Shown: positions 1 to 17,629 of the stretch, one piece after another
Layout of the letters: each line of letters starts with the position of its first letter
How positions within the stretch are numbered: position 1 is the stretch's first letter
Assembly: GCA_037975125.1 (NCBI GenBank)
Contig: JAJQOW010000220.1
Location: 88,356 to 152,355, forward strand
Reading direction: 5' to 3'
Source of the DNA: Latrodectus hesperus
Taxonomy: Eukaryota; Arthropoda; Arachnida; Araneae; Theridiidae
DNA: 64,000 nt
Notes under the pieces: model-generated
Seen by the model: the letters and a program-made list of their open reading frames with translations, nothing else
Database searches by the model: none
Told to the model about the DNA's origin: nothing
Position numbers and translations under genes: made by a program

Positions 1-3000
1 GTCCATTTGTCAATCTATACTTGGAATGATGCAAAAAAAAGAAATACATGTTAATTTGGCCATCAGGCTTTATTAAAGAAGCTACCGCAAACATAAAACG
101 CTAAGAACATCTATTTGATGACATGGTTGAAGATGAGGCACTCAACTATAAATTTCGAAGAGGAAGCCTACTTTTGTCAACATTTTTATTTCAGGCTATT
201 TTAAAGATGAATTCAGGTGTGATTTAAGTGTAAGAAATATTGGATGATTAAATGATTGAGAACATAAGAATTAAAATCGAAAAGAATTCTCGGTCATCAA
301 AGAAAATGAAAATGACGTAGTATTGTGAGCGTCTACCAGATAAGATAATGGGTGACTAACAAGATTGAGCTACTTTTTTGATAAAGCCAATTCAACAGTC
401 AAATGCTTTCTTAAATAGAAAAAAAAATTGAAAATGTATTTTTCTAAATTATTGTTTTAAATCAGAAGTGATATATAGAAGTGATTAATTTGTCTGATTC
501 TTCATAAATAAATTGAAAGTAAATATTAATTTTTAAATATAAAATTAATGTTGCATGTGAATTTATGTAATGCTTACTAAATATTTTTTCTAATTATATT
601 ATGGTTATGTATATAGAGAGATAAATTTTGAAAAAAGGAAAGTTAATTTTTCTATTACATATTTACATTATATTACATATTTACATTACTGATTTTAAGA
701 GGTTATTTAAAAATTGTAAAAATAAAATCACATACTGTAATCTGATAAGTCAAACGCCCGATTTTACGTATTTCTAATTTACGAATACTCACAATTTTAT
801 GATTTATTCGCTGGTCTCTAACATAGTCCCAAATACGTAATAATAACTTTATTTCCATTTAAGAATTAAATTTTCGAAATATCTATCGTTTAAGAAATTG
901 TTATTGAGCATTTTCCTTTGAGAATATTTTTATCATCCAATGTTTTATTTAATTTTCTTTTATTTTATGTGTGAGAAAATTGGATTAAAATTATTACTGG
1001 AGAACATTTGTATTGTATAAAATTAACTGCAACATCAAACATTAATTATGTTATTAAATAATAATTATAAATAATAATTTCTATATTTTGACCTACTTAG
1101 CTTTACCTTTGTAAATCCACGTTTAAAGGAAAAAACAATATAGACATCTATTGAGATGATTGCATTTCGCAGCAACAGGACAGTTGCTCATGCGATAGAA
1201 AAGCTTTCCACTTCGTTGTCGTGTAGTAGAACCCGATAAATCAGCAGATTTCGTAAGAATTGAATGTGGAAGTTTTCTATTTTGGTATTTACAGCACTGT
1301 CATACCTGATTGAATTTAAAACAAGAATGGTTATTAAAGCACGCTGAATATATTGTTCCATACAATTTCAAGTAGATGAAGAGGATGATATCAAATATTA
1401 TAACAGTTTTTATGAAATATTTGATTGTTTCTGTAAAACATAGCTGGCAGTTGAAGAATGTAAAGTGTTTAAGAAGAGCAATCAAATGCTTAACTCGGTT
1501 GGTTAAAATTAAGCTGCATCAAACTAATAATTCCACATCAACTGTATAGTGAAAACTATATTCTCAGAACATGTACGAAATAATCATTCAAATGCTACTT
1601 GTGATACCACGTAATACTCTCAAACAATGTCAATAATGCCAAAATCACAGAAGTTAAAAGCTACAACAGTGTCGAGCCTAATAAGTAAAAATATTCACTT
1701 TAGATTTTAAAATATTCTCTTTTAGACCACTGGTGGATTTATGTATGTAAAACCCTCAGAGATGTATTTATTTCTGCCACTTTTTTCCAATTCTGACATA
1801 TGGTTGACGCAAATAGTCATGGTATGTATACGTACACTATAGTGTGATATATTGATGTGAACTTGTTCCACTTGTTCTTTTTGAATCTGAGGATAATATT
1901 TCGCTGTTTGAGCATTCTTTCGCGGCCAATTTCATCCATTCTTCCAGACTATTATCTCTGGAAATTGACAACACTTTTAACGAAAACATTTCCTTACTAA
2001 ATGGTCAAAAATATAATTTGAACAGCAGGGTGATGAAACAAAACATATTTCATTGGTGTTTCAGAACTTCTATAACTTCTGTACATAATGATTGTTCTGA
2101 TATTTGGAGTTCGAAATCGGTGTTCGATTTCCACCATCAACTGCAATTTTGTAATCTATTGTGCAAAATCTATATGCTTCCATGATGTATACAATTTACA
2201 ATTTTCGCCTTAAATGAATATTCTTGTAAATAAAAAATAATTTATTTCATAGATGTTAGCGTTGTTTTTTGACTCATTCGAATGTCCATAATTAAAACAC
2301 GTGAAATTTTAACTGCCACAATATAATACATATTACTTTTAAATATGACTGCTAATATTCTATCCAAATGTGAATACAAATAAAGAAAAATTTAATTTAA
2401 CGCGAAATGTTATATCTTTATAGTCCAAGTATTTCGATATAAATTAATAATAATATACACATATCACTTAATTTGTCATTATATAGTATCTCTCTCTCTC
2501 TCTCTTCTCAAACGCACTTTAATAGTAGATTTCTAGAAACACTGTTATCACGTGAGAAAAATGCATGCCACAGAATAACATATGTGCGTAGTATATAAAT
2601 AATGAGAAATTAAAAATTTGGGCTGGTTAGTGTAATTTATTAGGTTAAAGTCATGAAATTATCATTCACACAGTAAAAACAATGTTAAAAATATCCAATT
2701 TCTATTTCAAAAGGATTTAAATGTATGAATAACCGAATGAATTTACTTGAATTTCCCTTTGAATACAATAATTACATAAGTACACTCTAGAAGCATTTTA
2801 AACAAATTGAATCAATTGCAATTTGTGTGTAAGTTTTACTTACACATCATAGAGGTACATTATTTTATTACAGAGTACAAATATTAACAAACTACAAATT
2901 ATTTCAGATGATGTAATGAATTTATTGTTCCTTACATGAGCATGTCAGAAATTAGGGGAAAATCAAAGTAATTTAATTCAAAACTAAGCAATAATTATTA

Positions 3001-4745
3001 TTAAATTTATGAAGTAAAATTGATAAGTTACATAAAATGTAATTTAATAATGATTAAGTATTTTAAAGCAATACTTTAAACAAAAATGTATTGTTTTTGC
3101 TTAACTTATTGTCTTAATATTATGTTAATAGATGAAACATCATTAAAATAAAGTATTAAATAATTCTTGAAAGGATATATTTTTATGCAATAAATAAACC
3201 CAAAATCGGTTCTATTAAAATTCAGAAATATTTATATAATCATGAAGATATTATATATCATATGCTGAAATAATTTCTGTTAACCTATTTTGTTTATATT
3301 CTTCAGGTGGTTAATAATATAGCAGCAATTGTATATCCATTAAAATGTACATAGTAAATATGAATTATTTACATTCAAACAGATTTAATAAAATGACAAA
3401 ATCATTTGATAAGTACTGATTTAGTTAAGAATGTCATGACAATAATTTCTGAGTGGAGAGTTATTTTTACGTATTAGCTATAAGACTTACATCATATTAA
3501 AGTCAGAAAAACATAAAGCTTCAGAAATCTGATAAGACAAAAAAATATCGGATCTTTTTTCTACAATTAAATAAAACAGAACACCTTTAATATGAAAGAA
3601 ATATGGGAAGAGAAATATAGAAAAAAACTGCTTCACTCATAAAAATAAGAAATGTTTTTTTTTCTTATAATTTTTTCGATAGTATCTCACCAAAAGAAGT
3701 ATTTATGAATGACCTTGTAAATTTTTATACATTAATTACATCTCTTCATGCATATATATTTATGTATAATATAACTGTAATATAAAATCTCTGTAAACTT
3801 TACAATGAGCAATAAAAATTTTAGTTTTCGAACAGAAAACATGAGAAAAAGAAAATACGCATATTCTATTTATTATACATTTATCATAACATAATGCTCT
3901 ATATCTTCATTTTTTCATTCACAATCAATTATTCCTTCTAAAATTTAAGATAATAATATAAAATATTTAATAATTTTTTAAATAAAACATAGAGTCTTAT
4001 CAATAAATAAAAATCTTTCTTCCTTCCTGTTCAAAGTTTCATGTTTCTAGCTTTTGTATGCATGTTTAATTTCAAATTTGAATTAAACATAAGATTTTTT
4101 TTTTCAAAAAATGTACATTTTTTTATGCATCATAACAGCTTTTAGAAACATTTGTCATTGTTTGAGACATAACACAATTCAGTTCCATCTTTTTAATAAA
4201 TATGTTAAAAAAATGTCAGAAATAAAATACTATTAAATCGCTTAATATGAGTCAAAAGTCTTTATACCGCTGTCTTTGTTTTGTGAAGCTGATTTCTGAT
4301 AAAAAGTACTTACATTCACAATAATATTCTTGAATTTTTTTTGGCACATTTCATCGATTTTCTTTGCCAATGAATTCTTAAAAAATTAACATATATGTTT
4401 AAACTTTCCCTACATTTCAACCAATATTCTTTTTTGAATGGAAGATATTCGGGGTGCATAACGTTTTTTTCACTATATATGGGCTTCAAAAATCACTAAA
4501 AACTTGTTTCAGTTCTAATTTTGAAAAATCTATTTTTAATTCTAGCACAAAACTTTAAATAAGAAAAATTATATCAATTTTAAAATTGATGATGTCTTTA
4601 GTTAGTTATCGAACAATATTTTTAAGAGAAATAACGCTGGCAGAGATAGCTTTGTTCATTTTTTAAGGAATTTAGTTTGGCAGATTTTAAGTTTGGTAAC
4701 TTTAATTAAAGCGAGAAATATATTTGATAACTGAAAACAATACTT
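1..4745. other. AT-rich noncoding stretch
   Basis: I see no gene here. The sequence is low-complexity and A+T-rich, with stops in all frames and only short chance open frames. A somewhat GC-richer patch at about 1130-1290 has no recognisable motif or coding similarity. A short (TC)n microsatellite lies at 2488-2508. The right end probably includes the 3' untranslated region of the minus-strand maltase-like gene that follows. Confidence 0.6.
2488..2508. repeat. Short (TC)n microsatellite
   Basis: About ten uninterrupted TC units. This is the only non-AT dinucleotide run of note in the first 5 kb. Confidence 0.85.
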
Positions 4746-4751
4746 TTTATT
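4746..4751 (-). promoter_or_regulatory. Candidate poly(A) signal for the maltase-like gene
   Basis: The minus strand reads AATAAA here, about 180 nt downstream of the TGA at 4930-4932. The spacing suits a short 3' untranslated region. In DNA this AT-rich the hexamer is expected often by chance, so the assignment is tentative. Confidence 0.35.
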
Positions 4752-4929
4752 TTGTTTGCTGTTTCTATCAGCGCGTAAATAAGTTTGTATATTCGGGGAA
4801 TACTGCATATATTACAGATAATACAATGCTTCTGTGTGGAAATTGACGATGAAAATGGTATGTTTAACCACTATATTTTCACGATAGTGTTTTTATATCA
4901 TATGCGGCATAAATGAATGTCTGACGCAT

Positions 4930-5409
4930 TCAGATTATGACAACATTTGTGGAAGGAAATTTTTTCAATTTGACATCCGCCAAAAATGCTGCACCAGGAG
5001 TTAGTGTGAAGCTTCTGGCACGGATTCTGGTCCTGGTTGGCTGTTGGGTTTCCAAAATGGATTTCACGCTGCCATATGCATCTGGGAATTTCTCTTCTTC
5101 AGACACGTTCCCGAAATTTGCAGCGAAAAGAACTTTTTTTGTGCTTACTCGGTGGTGGGTTCTCTCTAAAATTACCACGTTTTGATCCAAAATGCCATGT
5201 CGAGGTCTCTGATTGTAATTTTTTAGCACATTCTTCCGAAATTGTATCATTCGTTTGAATTCCTGAAGGCGAGATTGTTGAGTTAAAACGTTGGTCGAGA
5301 GGTGATCAGGAGTTAAAGGTAGCCAAGGACTTGTCATGTTATTTGTGAACCCGCCGGAGGAGTTGTCTGAGTTCCACTGCATGGGCGTCATTTGGCCGGC
5401 TCTGTAAAC
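4930..5409 (-). CDS. Terminal exon of a GH13 alpha-glucosidase / maltase or rBAT-like protein
   Basis: This exon encodes about 159 C-terminal residues of a glycoside hydrolase family 13 protein (maltase, or the rBAT/SLC3A1 amino-acid-transporter heavy chain). Near its start it reads MTPMQWNSDNSSGGFT, the conserved TPMQW(D/N)xSxxxGFT motif that follows the GH13 catalytic core. SPWLPLTPD follows, then a helix with LQEFKRMIQFRKNV and a C-terminal beta domain (NVVILER, VLFAANFGN, SFTLTPGAAFLADV). The catalytic Asp and Glu belong to upstream exons not found here. The exon starts after a pyrimidine-rich stretch ending CAG (5410-5412), in phase 0, so the ATG at 5428-5430 is intronic rather than a start. 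It ends with TGA at 4930-4932. There is no disruption and base composition is clearly richer in G+C than its surroundings, as expected of conserved coding DNA. Maltase is more likely than rBAT, but the exon alone cannot decide. Confidence 0.85.
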   Translation of the reverse strand, partial: VYRAGQMTPMQWNSDNSSGGFTNNMTSPWLPLTPDHLSTNVLTQQSRLQEFKRMIQFRKNVLKNYNQRPRHGILDQNVVILERTHHRVSTKKVLFAANFGNVSEEEKFPDAYGSVKSILETQQPTRTRIRARSFTLTPGAAFLADVKLKKFPSTNVVII

Positions 5410-5440
5410 CTGAAATGAAAGTAAATTCATCTATGAGAAA
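5410..5440 (-). promoter_or_regulatory. 3' splice site before the maltase-like exon
   Basis: On the minus strand a T-rich run (TTTACTTTCATTTCAG) precedes the exon. The AG is at 5410-5411 and the open frame continues directly into the conserved GH13 motif. Confidence 0.75.
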
Positions 5441-5668
5441 TTCATTCAAATTACCAAACTCATAATTTGAGATGCTTAATTTTTCTGAAATAGAATTTTA
5501 AGAATATAAAGTAAAATTAGCAGAAATGTGGATAAGAGAAAATATAAAGAACAAGAAGAATAAAACCATTTTTATTTCTTTTTAAATTTAATATTAACAT
5601 TTTTAGAAAAATCCTATTATTTCCTATTATAAAAGCAAAAATCAAATCCTCGAAAAGACACCAGGAAG

Positions 5669-5898
<230 letters not shown>

Positions 5899-8280
5899 AA
5901 AATTTATAAATAACGATAAAATACAAATAACAAAATTATTAAAATTTATAAATTTAAAAGTACATACGAAAATAATGCATTAATTAAACATCATACATTT
6001 AATCACATTTGCATTCTTTTGCCCCTAATTTGATTAAATTGATGGAATTTACTTTAAAATGTTCATGTTTATACTATTCAGTAAATAATGAAAGAAAGCT
6101 TCAGAATTTTCTTTCGCTATTGTGACTTATATACAAATATGATCCTTTAAAGGGCAGGTAAAATTCTCTTAAAAATAATAAGTTTTAAAAACTTATGTGT
6201 CATAAGTAATTTACCTCAAAGGAGAGAAATAAATTACTTCCTACAATGGCAACAACAAAGAAATTGGACCTATAAAAAATTCTAAAGATTTTATCTTATT
6301 TGAAATTAAAATATTTATTCAACAGAATTTAAACATAAATGTAATATTAAGTACCATATTATAACACTTTGTTGATATAAAAAGTTCAATATCAAAAGTG
6401 GGATGCATATTCCTTTTTTTCATTATTTCACAAATTTATTCAAAAGAAAACAAATAATATATTATCTATCTAATCACATTTCTATAGTATAGCATTTTAT
6501 TGAAATCTACATATACAGTATCACACACTCTTAATGTTGGTAAAATATCTTTAAAAAACAATTATTTATATTTATAGTTGGAACAAACTGTAGTTTATAT
6601 TGACTTTATTTCATTTCTTTTGCAATGTAAGGATGATTTTTTATTTCCAAACTGTGATTACAGTCATTCTAAATGTTTTTACTGTTCCAAAATATTCTAA
6701 AAATTAGATGATTATATGTTCTATTTTAATAATCTTCTGAAAACCTTTAATACCATTCTAAAATAAAAAATGTCTTTAAATTTCTTTGTTTATATTTTAA
6801 TAATAATCGGATTATGATAAGAAAGGAAAAATATAACACATTATATTAATAATGACTAGTCTGACCAAACTACCTATCAACATTCTAAATGATACTTCCA
6901 AATAAATATTTAGTGTATAAAAAAATCATAGGCTTTTAATATTAAATAAAAATAAGTGTTAATATAGAAAACAAAAAGTGGAAATTAACATGCAAAAATC
7001 CTATTTACTTGTCGAATAATATTTTATTGTTATTTTTCACCATATACAAATTTATGAGAAAATCATTTCCGGTTTTGTTAAATTTTTAATACAGTCTTGA
7101 TGATTACATTAAATCAAAAATGGAAAATGTGATAAAAATGTTATCACTTATTACAGCCGATGTTTATCTTCCTGTACCTCTAAATTACAAATAGATACGA
7201 TTTATAAAACAGTGACTGGTCCCTTAAAAAGGTTCAATATACATAATGATATTTAAAACCCATTTATGAATTAATATTTTAAAAAAACTCTTTTTTGACA
7301 AATCATTTTCATGCATTCATTTGCGTTTAAGAACTGTTTTTGATCATTTTTTTATTTCGTACCTGAGAAATTCGGATTGAAACTCTAAATTGGAAAATTG
7401 GAAATTCTTCGAATTGTGGCTATATCTCATAGCACTTCGTAATTATTTTTAGGCATTTCACGTAGAATTTCTTGACTTAATCCAACTCCTTTCGTACTAC
7501 ACATATAACAGGATATATTTTTTCGTACGTAAAAATTATCGGATGACAAAAATGATTGAGATCATAATAAAAAGAAATCAAAATATTACTCAAATATTAA
7601 GCAAGAAAATATGACATAGTGTCCAGACAGTCTTGAATTAAGTAAATGAATGGCTTAGAAAACAAACTGAGGTATAACAACAGAAAAATGGTTTCTTATA
7701 TCGAAAATGTAGAAACATATGTTCTTGAATCAGGAGAAAGTAAGATTAATTTGTCTGATTTTTCATTATTGAAATGAAAGTGAGAATTGTTTTTAAGTAT
7801 AAATTTTATTTTGTGTGTATTACTTATACAATGCATTGTAAATAATAGTTAAACATTTTAATTAAAAAAATAAATAAATAGGGAAAACACGTTTTCAATA
7901 GAATTTTTCATCAAATTTTTTTAAACTTTTTTACATATTATTTAAAAAAATGGAATAAAAATTAAACTCAAGGTTTAACCTTATTGCGTAACGTTTATTT
8001 AATGTTATATTTTGCAAAATTCATTTATTTAATAATATGACAAATTCTCTAATACAAAATTTTCCAATTGGTAAAAAAATCATAGATCACCTTAATATTA
8101 AAATTTTATTTATTAGCAAAATTAAGTATATTATTCATCAATTAACATACTTATTCTAATCAAATTCACAATGAATTGAATCGGAAATGACCTAATTATG
8201 AAACGGTATTCTTAGTATAGTTTCATGCATTTCAAAAAATATATAATTCATATATGTTGTTGTCGTTTATTCTCTAAAAT
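5899..8280. other. AT-rich noncoding stretch
   Basis: Probably intronic to the minus-strand maltase-like gene. I searched it for GH13 motifs upstream of the TPMQW exon and saw none. No RNA gene or mobile element recognised. Confidence 0.5.
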
Positions 8281-8313
8281 GTCTGACGAAGTCAGATAAG
8301 GTCCATCAGATCA

Positions 8314-8725
8314 TTAACCTTGAAGAAATCTAGGACTAGAAGGGGTTATGTCCTCTCTAGAGAGTCCCAAGTATTTCAGGATGTCATTAGACGGAGGTGA
8401 GATGTAGTTCCTATAGATCCGAGGATTTGAGCACCATGATGGCACAAATCTGGCATAGCTAAGGTTGTTTTCTTTTTCGTCAGGCACATATCCTTTGGCC
8501 TGTTTGGCTTTGGAGACAGTACCAGTAGCGAGCAATTCCCGACATAGACATCCGAGTCATTGGTGCATGCAAGCCTCATTGCCTCGACAAGGCACGATTC
8601 ACCGTCGAGAGGATGATTTCGAGTGCGAGTGCAATTATGTATTTGGCAGCAATTATGAAAGTGCTTGCTCCATCGTGACCAGAATTGATTTTGGAAATCA
8701 TGAATATCATTTAAAGAATATATAG
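8314..8725 (-). other. GC-richer open segment, possible exon or relic of unknown kind
   Basis: This block is clearly less AT-rich than its surroundings and carries two overlapping minus-strand open frames. One (8376-8741) contains FWSRWSKHFHN and GESCLVEAMRLACTND. The other (8314-8535) contains YARFVPSWCSNPRIY and ends SREDITPSSPRFLQG before a stop. Composition is protein-like, but I do not recognise a family. It could be an exon of the maltase-like gene's neighbour, a decayed retroelement, or a conserved noncoding block. No strong splice site decides among these. Confidence 0.25.
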
Positions 8726-9208
8726 GTACACTATAATTCAAAAAAATAATTTCCGTTCTTTCAGGTAAATAGCTTACATCAAATAACCATGAAAGATAGC
8801 GTTCAAGATGCTCCGCTTTTCAGATTACCATACTCTTATATTTACGTATCAAGCAAACACTAACCATTTGAAGGCATACATTTAAGCTGAATCACGTTTT
8901 GGCAGGTGAGTTTTACGCTACAAAAAATGATTTCATTGAGTATAATGCTGTGAAAAATACCGTTTTTTAAAATTCCACAAAACGAGAAGCATGCTTATCT
9001 ACATTTTCATTTTTATCAAAAAATGATCTTCTCAATATTCCTACAATAGATAATAGCAATATATCATCGATCTATGAAAAATAAGAGTCTCGATTCTTTA
9101 ACAATTATAAATTTAAAGATAATTCTATTTTTGATGCAAAACATTCACTACTCCATTTTTTGAAATTACATCTGTCTTTAAAAGCATGAATGCATTGATA
9201 TTTTTATC

Positions 9209-9377
<169 letters not shown>

Positions 9378-9591
9378 CACTTTATCACCAAGCACTTTTC
9401 GAACACAGTAAAGAGGCTTTGATGGCAAGCAATAACGTTTATTAGCCAGGATTAACTAGCTCTAAGGCTTACTGTCAAGAACTGCCTCTCGCAATTCCAA
9501 CACAAGCTTTGAAATGGTTAGAGAACATTCTAGAAGTATTCAAATAATACAAAAATTTTTATATTTTACAGATTTCTCAAATATTTAAGAA

Positions 9592-9700
<109 letters not shown>

Positions 9701-9750
9701 GTGAAATGAATTATAAAAACAGCTAACGAACACCATACTGACGAGAGATA

Positions 9751-9957
9751 ATGAGTAAACGTTTAAAAGGACTGATTGCATCTCCTTTTATCCTGACATA
9801 TATGGCTACAGATCCAGATAAATTTGCATACGATCCATTTAATATGGAGATGTATTTATTTTCTAGTGTTCACGATCACGCACACAAAGGAGGTTGCAAA
9901 ATATCATTTAATGATCCACTTGGCAAGTGGAGTTTTCAATATGTTAGGAAATATTAA
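9751..9957 (+). CDS. Short hypothetical open frame, 68 residues
   Basis: An ATG-initiated open frame encoding 68 residues, including PDKFAYDPFNMEMYLFSS and FNDPLGKWSFQYV. The mixed amino-acid composition is unlike the Ile/Tyr/Lys-rich noise frames nearby, so it may be an exon fragment or gene relic. I recognise no domain. The flanking splice signals are weak, and a chance frame is quite possible. Confidence 0.2.
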   Translation: MSKRLKGLIASPFILTYMATDPDKFAYDPFNMEMYLFSSVHDHAHKGGCKISFNDPLGKWSFQYVRKY

Positions 9958-9959
9958 AT

Positions 9960-12900
9960 ATTTTAAATTAAATTTAAAACTTTAACTACATATATTGCAT
10001 TAAGACCTCTTTCAAAAAACTTATGAATAATTATATTTTAACTTATGAATAATTATGTATGCATAAAAGGTCGTTGCTGAAATTACCATTTAAAAATATT
10101 GTCAACAACTAAATTTGATATTTCGCCAGTATTTTGCCACTATCTCGCAGATATAAAAAAAAAAAACACATAAGTAAAATTATATCATCTTAAAAGATTG
10201 TGATGATTTTCATTCTAAATATGAGATTTTTTACAATATGTGCATTACTTTTTTATTATAACTCAAATAGTTGGTGATAGAACAGAGGGGATTCACTAAG
10301 TTATTTTTCTTATTATGAGCCATTCTATACCTTCTTTATAGTTAGCGAATTACATAATTTAGAATTCGGTATTAAATACATAATTTTTACGATATATTGG
10401 CATATTTATTTAAAATAAAAGAAAATCCTAGAAATATTTTGCCTTTCAAAAATTGCATTTCATAATGCTATAAACAATAAATTGCGCAGATTACACAGTA
10501 TAAGTTGCTTAAAACATAAATATATCAAATATATAATAAGTAATTAATGTATAAGCCAATGTCACCAACTGAGACGTATATTCCCTAATATTCAGACGTA
10601 TATTCACCTAATGCATAACAAATTGTTCATAGATAGAGGAGGAAATATTCTGATATTGGTTGCCCAGCAGATTTTGCAAGAGGTGTAAACAGATAAACGA
10701 GATTATATTTGACGTCATTACATGCGAAATCTAAAAAGCAAATCAAGGGGTGCATAACAGTTGTGGCATCAACGGGGTAACACCTGATGGTAATGGTAAT
10801 TTGTCCGCCGCAGCCACTTATATTCGTTTATATGTCACAAGGAATTCTCGTATTACAGTAATGAAGAGGACAGCAAGTTACAGTATGCTTAATTGTGTAT
10901 AGCCAAATAAGACTTAATTTCATTTTACAACCGATGAGAGCACTAAAGCCATCTAAATCCATTGTTAACGAGATCTATGAATATAGCTGAACATCAATTA
11001 ATGAATCAAGTCTTTGAGTATGTATATAAAGCATTTATTACAGAAAATTTTACTAGAAATTGGAAACAGAATCTATTCAGGACTAAAGTTTTAGTATTTA
11101 ACGATATGATCTCAAACACATATTTCACAGTTGATGTCATTAACAAAATACTTTCATTTATACATTTTTGATTTTTTAATAGAAATTTGAAATATAGATC
11201 AGACGAATCATTCAAAAGAAGTTTCCTCAAACTTACTTAAAGGAATTATTTTTCAATACTTAAAAGCATGCAATAAATATAATGCTTCTAATGTCCTAAT
11301 AATTATGAAAAATGTAAAAAGATTTCCAATTCAGAATCCTACAAACATAAAAAAACTATATTTTAAATATATAGATTGAAGCCATAGCCTTTTAGGCTTT
11401 GGATGAGTATTTCATTGTTTCTAAAATTTACATTATTAGTGAATAAAACTATTATTCCATTCACTAGTAATGATTTTAAATAACAAAATATTTACACATT
11501 TTATTTTGTTATACAAAATATTGTAAATATTTTTTATAGAAAATACTTACACTATTATATAATTTTAGGAATTAATTATTAATTATAATAACAGGTATTA
11601 ATTAATTCCTAATTTTTTTAGGAATTAAATTATTATCTTAATTATTTTAGGAATCAATTATTACCTAAAATAAATAATTAATTAATTTATAAATGTTATT
11701 TTAGGATGATGAACTTAAATAATGAAATTAAAATAATTATTTTAAAATTTAGTTTTTAAATGTATTTTCTGGACCACAATGCCATTTTTCATTTATTTCA
11801 AAATACTTTTTTTCAGTTTAAATATTTACACTGAACTATCATTGGAGCTAAGCTAGTAAGAGTTCTTTTTGAATTCCTGGTAATAAATTTTAGTCGGTAA
11901 AATATAAAAGCGATATATTTCTGTACATGCTTATGAATTCTGTACCACATATAATTTAATTTATTAACTGAAAATAAAAGAGAAGAATTGATGCATAAAA
12001 ATTAAAATTTAATACAATTGATTATTTAAATTTTTATTTATAATTTATTTAATTATAAATAAAAAAAACTTATTTAATTATTTAAATTTAATACAATTGA
12101 TTATTATAACAAAACAAACTTAAAATAAAACATGAAAGAAGAAAAAAAATTACCTTCGAGAAAATCACAAAAAAGTAGAATTTAAATTAAAAATATTGTC
12201 ATTACCTTCCAATATTGTTAAAAACTAATGTAAACATTAATATCACATCGATGTAACGTTAACACAATCTCAATGATTCCGTAAGAGTCGTAAATTGATT
12301 CATGTTATACTAATGTATTTCAAAAAGTGTAGGATAATTTTGAACGTAAAATCATAATGTTAATATTTTTTTATTATTTGTCAAGAATCTTCCTTTCCCA
12401 AAACGAAAGAACATTTTTGTTTTCAAAATAATATGAAAATAAAATTACAAGTGATTATTCGAAAACTTTTTTTGAATTTATGGATGTAAATAATTTTTTT
12501 AATTGTATTCAACAAATATTAAAAAATTTTCAAACATCATAATATGTAAAATTTTGCTCAAAATAAATAAAAATATGTTACTCAAGATGAAAATATGTTT
12601 ACTATATATATACCGTTATTATCACTTCAATTAAATTCATCCTAACAAAAGATCAATGATTAACTTGCAATGTTAAACTAGCAAATATAAGACAAAACTG
12701 TAAGTAAATCTTGCTATAAGCTCACATATCATGCAAGATTATAATCTTTTTTGTAATTAAAATGCATTTTAAATATGTAATAACTATTTCTTTGACTTTC
12801 TGGGAAAAATCATGCACAATCTAAAAGTTTTTTTGAATCACAATAATGTTTTTTTTCTCCTTCATTTATTGAAGCAAACTGAGTACTTAATGCTGCAAAT

Positions 12901-13205
12901 GAACGAATTATTTACAATATGGCCCATAAGATGAAAATCTGTCAGAAAGAATTCAGTATCATTACAAAAATTTAATTAAAATTCCAAGTATTATAATAAC
13001 TCATTTATGTAAACACTGAATGTGCCATAAAATTATACTAATATATAATCTTATTTAATTATACTACCTCTGAGTAGATTAAACATTAGCTCTCATATTA
13101 AATTAAAATGAGACATACATTGTGACACGATGTAAATTCAAATATAATATCAGATTAAAACAACGTCAATTTAAAACTTTACACTGTCAAAATTTTCAGT
13201 TTGAT
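9960..13205. other. AT-rich noncoding stretch
   Basis: No gene recognised. A GC-richer patch at about 10700-10860 has no identifiable motif. At 11431-11472 there is a small near-perfect hairpin (14-bp arms, one mismatch). Downstream, to about 11700, variants of TAGGAATTAATTA recur in both orientations. Confidence 0.5.
11431..11472. repeat. Small inverted repeat (hairpin)
   Basis: Arms 11431-11444 and 11459-11472 (CATTATTAGTGAAT and its complement with one mismatch) are separated by 14 bp. It may be the remnant of a MITE end or a chance palindrome. Confidence 0.5.
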
Positions 13206-13433
<228 letters not shown>

Positions 13434-13510
13434 AAATTTACATTTTTTAAGGTCTGTGAAGCATTTATATCTCTCTCATTTAGAGAATGTAATACTTTAA
13501 TTTTATGTTA

Positions 13511-17625
<4,115 letters not shown>

Positions 17626-17629
17626 ATAT

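Noticed and set aside
4937..5258. Plus-strand open frames over the maltase-like exon
   Set aside because: They are shadows of the minus-strand exon, which alone carries the GH13 motif and a splice site.
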